Of a DNA stretch of 64,000 nt, positions 61,654 to 64,000 are shown piece by piece. The notes beneath the pieces are model-generated. The model was given only the letters and a program-made list of their open reading frames with translations. It made no database searches and was not told the origin of the DNA. Position numbers and translations under genes: made by a program. Source of the stretch: JAVJUV01 sp047314965 (lineage in GTDB: Bacteria > Pseudomonadota > Alphaproteobacteria > Rhodobacterales > Rhodobacteraceae); assembly GCF_047314965.1 (NCBI RefSeq), contig NZ_JBLBVK010000057.1, positions 124,001 to 188,000 of the forward strand, read 5' to 3'. Within the stretch, counting starts at the first letter, position 1, and every line of letters begins with the position of its first letter.

Positions 61654-61944
61654 ATGACTGCAAATCAGGAATGGCAAGTGTCGGGCGGCGCAGCGCAACG
61701 CGACGAGGCGACCCTTGTGCCGTTCATCTATGTTCCGTGGGCGAAGCATCTTCTGCAGCGCGCCGTGTTGCGCCGTGGCGAGGCCTTTCCGGACGTCGCC
61801 CGCGGAACAGGGATCGTGGCACGGACGGCAGGCGAAAGGCTCGGCGAGGATGCGCGGATTGTTTGCGTCGATATCAACGCGGACATGCTGTCCGTCGCAT
61901 CCGCGATCGCAACGGAACTCGAATGGGCCATGGCGCGCGCCTAG
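61654..61944 (+). pseudogene. Truncated SAM-dependent methyltransferase remnant
   Basis: A 96-codon frame matching the start of class I methyltransferases (EWQVSGGAAQRDEATLVPF, then the AdoMet loop DVARGTGIVARTA and a DINADMLSVA segment). The family's motif I normally reads DVACGTG, so a cysteine is changed to arginine. The sequence stops shortly after, at 61944, while full relatives have roughly 270 residues. The end overlaps the stop region of the leftward FAD dehydrogenase, so this is a decayed or truncated copy. Confidence 0.7.
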
Positions 61945-63356
61945 TGCGTCGCCAGAACCGCGCCCGGGTTCATGATGCCCTTGGGGTCGAGCGCCGCCTT
62001 GATCGCGCGCATGGCCGACAGTTTGGCCGGATCGGCATAGCGCTCCAGGGCCGCGACTTTCAGACGTCCAAGCCCGTGCTCGGCGCTGAAACTTCCGCCC
62101 CGAGCTACGACCATGTCATGAACAAGGCGCGAAATCCCGGATGCCCGGTCGTTGTAGTCCGCACGGCTTTTTCCGGCCGGCGGGAACATGTTGTAGTGTA
62201 GGTTCCCATCGCCAAGGTGACCGAATGTGTTGATCCTCACCGGGGCCAGGGCGCGTACGGCCTCGCCTGCCTCTGACAGAAACCCCGGCAATTCCGATAG
62301 GGGCAGCGAGATGTCATGGCTTGCGATCGCTCCGACCCGCCGGTTCGCCACCGGTATCGTCTCGCGCAGAGACCAGAAGTCGCTGCGCTGCTGACCCGAT
62401 TGGGCGATGGCGCCGTCAAGCACAAGGCCCCGATCCATCGCCGTCTCGAAGATGGTCAGAAGGATCGCCTCCGGATCGACGCCGGGACCGGTTCCGATCT
62501 CGGCCAGAACCGACCAGTCCGGCACATCATCCAGCGGGTGACGCGCATTCATGCCCGCCTCGGCCAGGAACTCGAACCCTTCACGGGACATGATCTCGAA
62601 TGCCGAAATGGACTCTCCCGCATGGTCCCGGAACAGAGACAGCAACTCCAGTGCTTCGGAAGGTCCGGGGACGGCCAGAAACGCCGTCGCAAGATGCGCC
62701 GGGCGGGGCGACAGCGACAGGGCGGCGGCCGTGATGATCCCCAGCGTGCCCTCGGACCCGATCAGCAGATGGCGCAGGTCGTATCCGGTGTTGTCCTTTT
62801 TCAGGCGCTTCAGCCCGCGGAAGATCTGCCCATCCGGCAGAACGGCCTCGATCCCAAGACAGAGATCCCGTGCCATTCCATAGCGCAGCACGTTCAGCCC
62901 GCCGGAATTGACCGCCAGAGCGCCGCCGATCCGGGCGCTGTCCTGACTGGCATAGGACAGGGGAAAGAGGCGGCCTGTCTTCTCGGCCGCGGCCTGAACC
63001 TGCGCCACTGTCGCACCCGCTTCGGCGACCAGAACGTCCTCTGCGGGAAAGACCTCGCGGATCGCTGCCATCCTTTCCAGCGACAGGATCAAGGGAACGG
63101 GGCCGCTGGTGCTGATCTGGCCAGATACAAGGCCGGTTCCGCCACCATAAGGCACGATCCCGACCCCGGCATCGGCGCAGGCCTTGACGACGGCAGCCAC
63201 TTCCTCGGTCGTCGACGGTCGTGCAACGAAACTCGGCCGCGAATGGAACAGCCCGCGCGGTTCCTCAAGGTAAGACGGAGCGGCCGGCCGGACCGAAAGG
63301 GCCGGCAGGAGTGAAGACAGCCTTTCGGCGAAAGTGGAGTCGGCGTCGTTGAGCAT
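61941..63356 (-). CDS. FAD-linked 2-hydroxyacid dehydrogenase (GlcD/D2HGDH-like)
   Basis: A 471-residue flavoenzyme of the glycolate oxidase GlcD / D-2-hydroxyglutarate dehydrogenase group. The PCMH FAD domain has VPYGGGTGLVSGQ, and the C-terminal domain has NTFGHLGDGNLHYN, the metal-contact motif, and SAEHGLGRLK. Substrate candidates are D-lactate, D-2-hydroxyglutarate or glycolate. No GlcE/GlcF partners are adjacent. Its 3' end overlaps the methyltransferase remnant by four bases. Confidence 0.9.
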   Translation of the reverse strand: MLNDADSTFAERLSSLLPALSVRPAAPSYLEEPRGLFHSRPSFVARPSTTEEVAAVVKACADAGVGIVPYGGGTGLVSGQISTSGPVPLILSLERMAAIREVFPAEDVLVAEAGATVAQVQAAAEKTGRLFPLSYASQDSARIGGALAVNSGGLNVLRYGMARDLCLGIEAVLPDGQIFRGLKRLKKDNTGYDLRHLLIGSEGTLGIITAAALSLSPRPAHLATAFLAVPGPSEALELLSLFRDHAGESISAFEIMSREGFEFLAEAGMNARHPLDDVPDWSVLAEIGTGPGVDPEAILLTIFETAMDRGLVLDGAIAQSGQQRSDFWSLRETIPVANRRVGAIASHDISLPLSELPGFLSEAGEAVRALAPVRINTFGHLGDGNLHYNMFPPAGKSRADYNDRASGISRLVHDMVVARGGSFSAEHGLGRLKVAALERYADPAKLSAMRAIKAALDPKGIMNPGAVLATH

Positions 63357-63405
63357 GGGCGCGAGTTAGGGCAGGCCTTACGGGGATGTCAAACGCTCGA
63401 AAGCA

Positions 63406-64000
63406 TTATTCGTTGTCGTTCAGCCATCTTGGCTCGAGAACCACCACGGTCGGCCTCGACGGAAGATCGCGAAGCGAAAGTTCAAGGCTCGATGTCCCCG
63501 GCATCTGAACGTTGAATTCGTTCGATATGCCGGCCAGGAAGCGATCCAGAGAATTGCGGGAAAACCAGTGCATCGGCAGTACGATCGACGATCTCAGCCT
63601 GTTCACGATCCGGATCATCGTCGGGGTGTCCACGGTCAGACCGCCGTCGACCGCGGCCATGACAACGTCCAGCCGGCCGATGGCCGCATAGGTTTCATCC
63701 GAAGGCTCGTGGTGCAAATGGCCCAGATGCCCGATGCAAAGCCCGGCGACCTCGAACACGAAGATCGAGTTGTTGTCCTCTACACGCCCTTCGCCGAAGC
63801 GGCTGCGGATATCCGTCGTCACGTTCCGGACCAGCATCTCTCCCAGGTCAAGGTAGTAATCCGCTGGTTCCCCTTCCTGACGCCAGCCGGGCAGGACATG
63901 CTTGATGTCCGGGTGCGGAAAGGCCGTCCAGTGACTGTCATGCGCGTTGTTCATGGTGACGACATCGGGGATCATGCCGGTCGCACCGATGAAGCCCGTG
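63406..64000 (-). CDS. Metallo-beta-lactamase-fold hydrolase, partial
   Basis: The frame is open to the right edge, so the N-terminus with the main metal-binding motif is outside. The visible ~197 codons include VVTMNNAHDSH, the CIGHLGHLHHEPSD strand-loop and LPMHWFSRNS, which resemble the metal-ligand histidines of UlaG-like or lactonase-like MBL proteins. No membrane segment is seen. The substrate is unknown. Confidence 0.8.
   Translation of the reverse strand, partial: TGFIGATGMIPDVVTMNNAHDSHWTAFPHPDIKHVLPGWRQEGEPADYYLDLGEMLVRNVTTDIRSRFGEGRVEDNNSIFVFEVAGLCIGHLGHLHHEPSDETYAAIGRLDVVMAAVDGGLTVDTPTMIRIVNRLRSSIVLPMHWFSRNSLDRFLAGISNEFNVQMPGTSSLELSLRDLPSRPTVVVLEPRWLNDNE

Noticed and set aside
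1..64000. CRISPR arrays, insertion sequences or prophage genes
   Set aside because: No spaced direct repeats of 25-40 bp, transposase, or phage structural genes were seen; XerC at 59.9 kb is the chromosomal dimer-resolution enzyme in its usual DUF484 context.

Overview
The window looks like a chromosomal segment of a GC-rich alphaproteobacterium of the Rhodobacteraceae (Roseobacter/Rhodobacter group). The evidence is the RpoE-ChrR singlet-oxygen module with its FAD oxidase/DUF1365/MFS/DUF3833/SDR operon, the Tpa-TauR-Xsc taurine route, phosphatidylcholine synthase, and the MocR-type and CtrA-type regulatory motifs. Many starts overlap upstream stops (ATGA or GTGA), so operons are tight. I see no rRNA, tRNA, prophage, insertion sequence or CRISPR. 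Most of it is ordinary core genome with a few accessory blocks.

Layout. 1-5.9 kb: a five-gene leftward operon divergent from rpoE-chrR, with two face-to-face TAATC-N18-TA promoters between them. 6-10.8 kb: a stand-alone ATP-dependent DNA ligase, an M3 oligoendopeptidase and an M19 dipeptidase. 10.8-13.9 kb: zinc uptake (znuB, znuC, zur leftward; znuA rightward) around a Zur-like palindrome. 14-21.5 kb: an AraC regulator and a complete peptide/opine-type ABC importer. 21.6-26.4 kb: DUF924, exonuclease III and an uncharacterised four-gene operon (FAD-linked oxidase plus three membrane or anchored proteins). 26.4-36.7 kb: CnoX-like thioredoxin, a Lon-substrate-binding-domain protein, a Trm112-like protein, a UbiH-family hydroxylase, amidase, aminotransferase, FtsK, a FemAB/GNAT-like protein and LolA.

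36.7-47.1 kb: an SLT lipoprotein, HspQ, a gamma-glutamyltransferase, a two-gene partner switch (RsbW-like plus STAS), free Met-sulfoxide reductase, RluA, an MhqD/MhqO-like pair, a glutathionyl-hydroquinone reductase, a degenerate receiver protein and an MltB-type transglycosylase. The last two flank a perfect CtrA site. 47.4-59 kb: the taurine/acetyl-phosphate block. Tpa makes sulfoacetaldehyde from taurine, Xsc converts it to acetyl phosphate plus sulfite, and AckA and Pta send acetyl phosphate to acetate/ATP or acetyl-CoA; a citrate-synthase-family enzyme is adjacent. TauR-like CTGGMCYTA boxes lie before tpa, tauR and xsc. The locus is split by a DMT transporter, thiamine pyrophosphokinase and a large acidic protein. 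59-64 kb: phosphatidylcholine synthase, XerC, DUF484, a truncated methyltransferase remnant, an FAD-linked 2-hydroxyacid dehydrogenase and a partial metallo-beta-lactamase-fold gene.

The least explained items are the four-gene oxidase operon (23.1-26.4 kb), a hairpin-rich intergenic region ending in a terminator at 39.5-39.63 kb, a repeated hairpin plus 29-base motif after two genes, the split and partly inverted taurine locus with a DMT transporter sharing tpa's regulatory region, and the degenerate receiver gene at a CtrA site.
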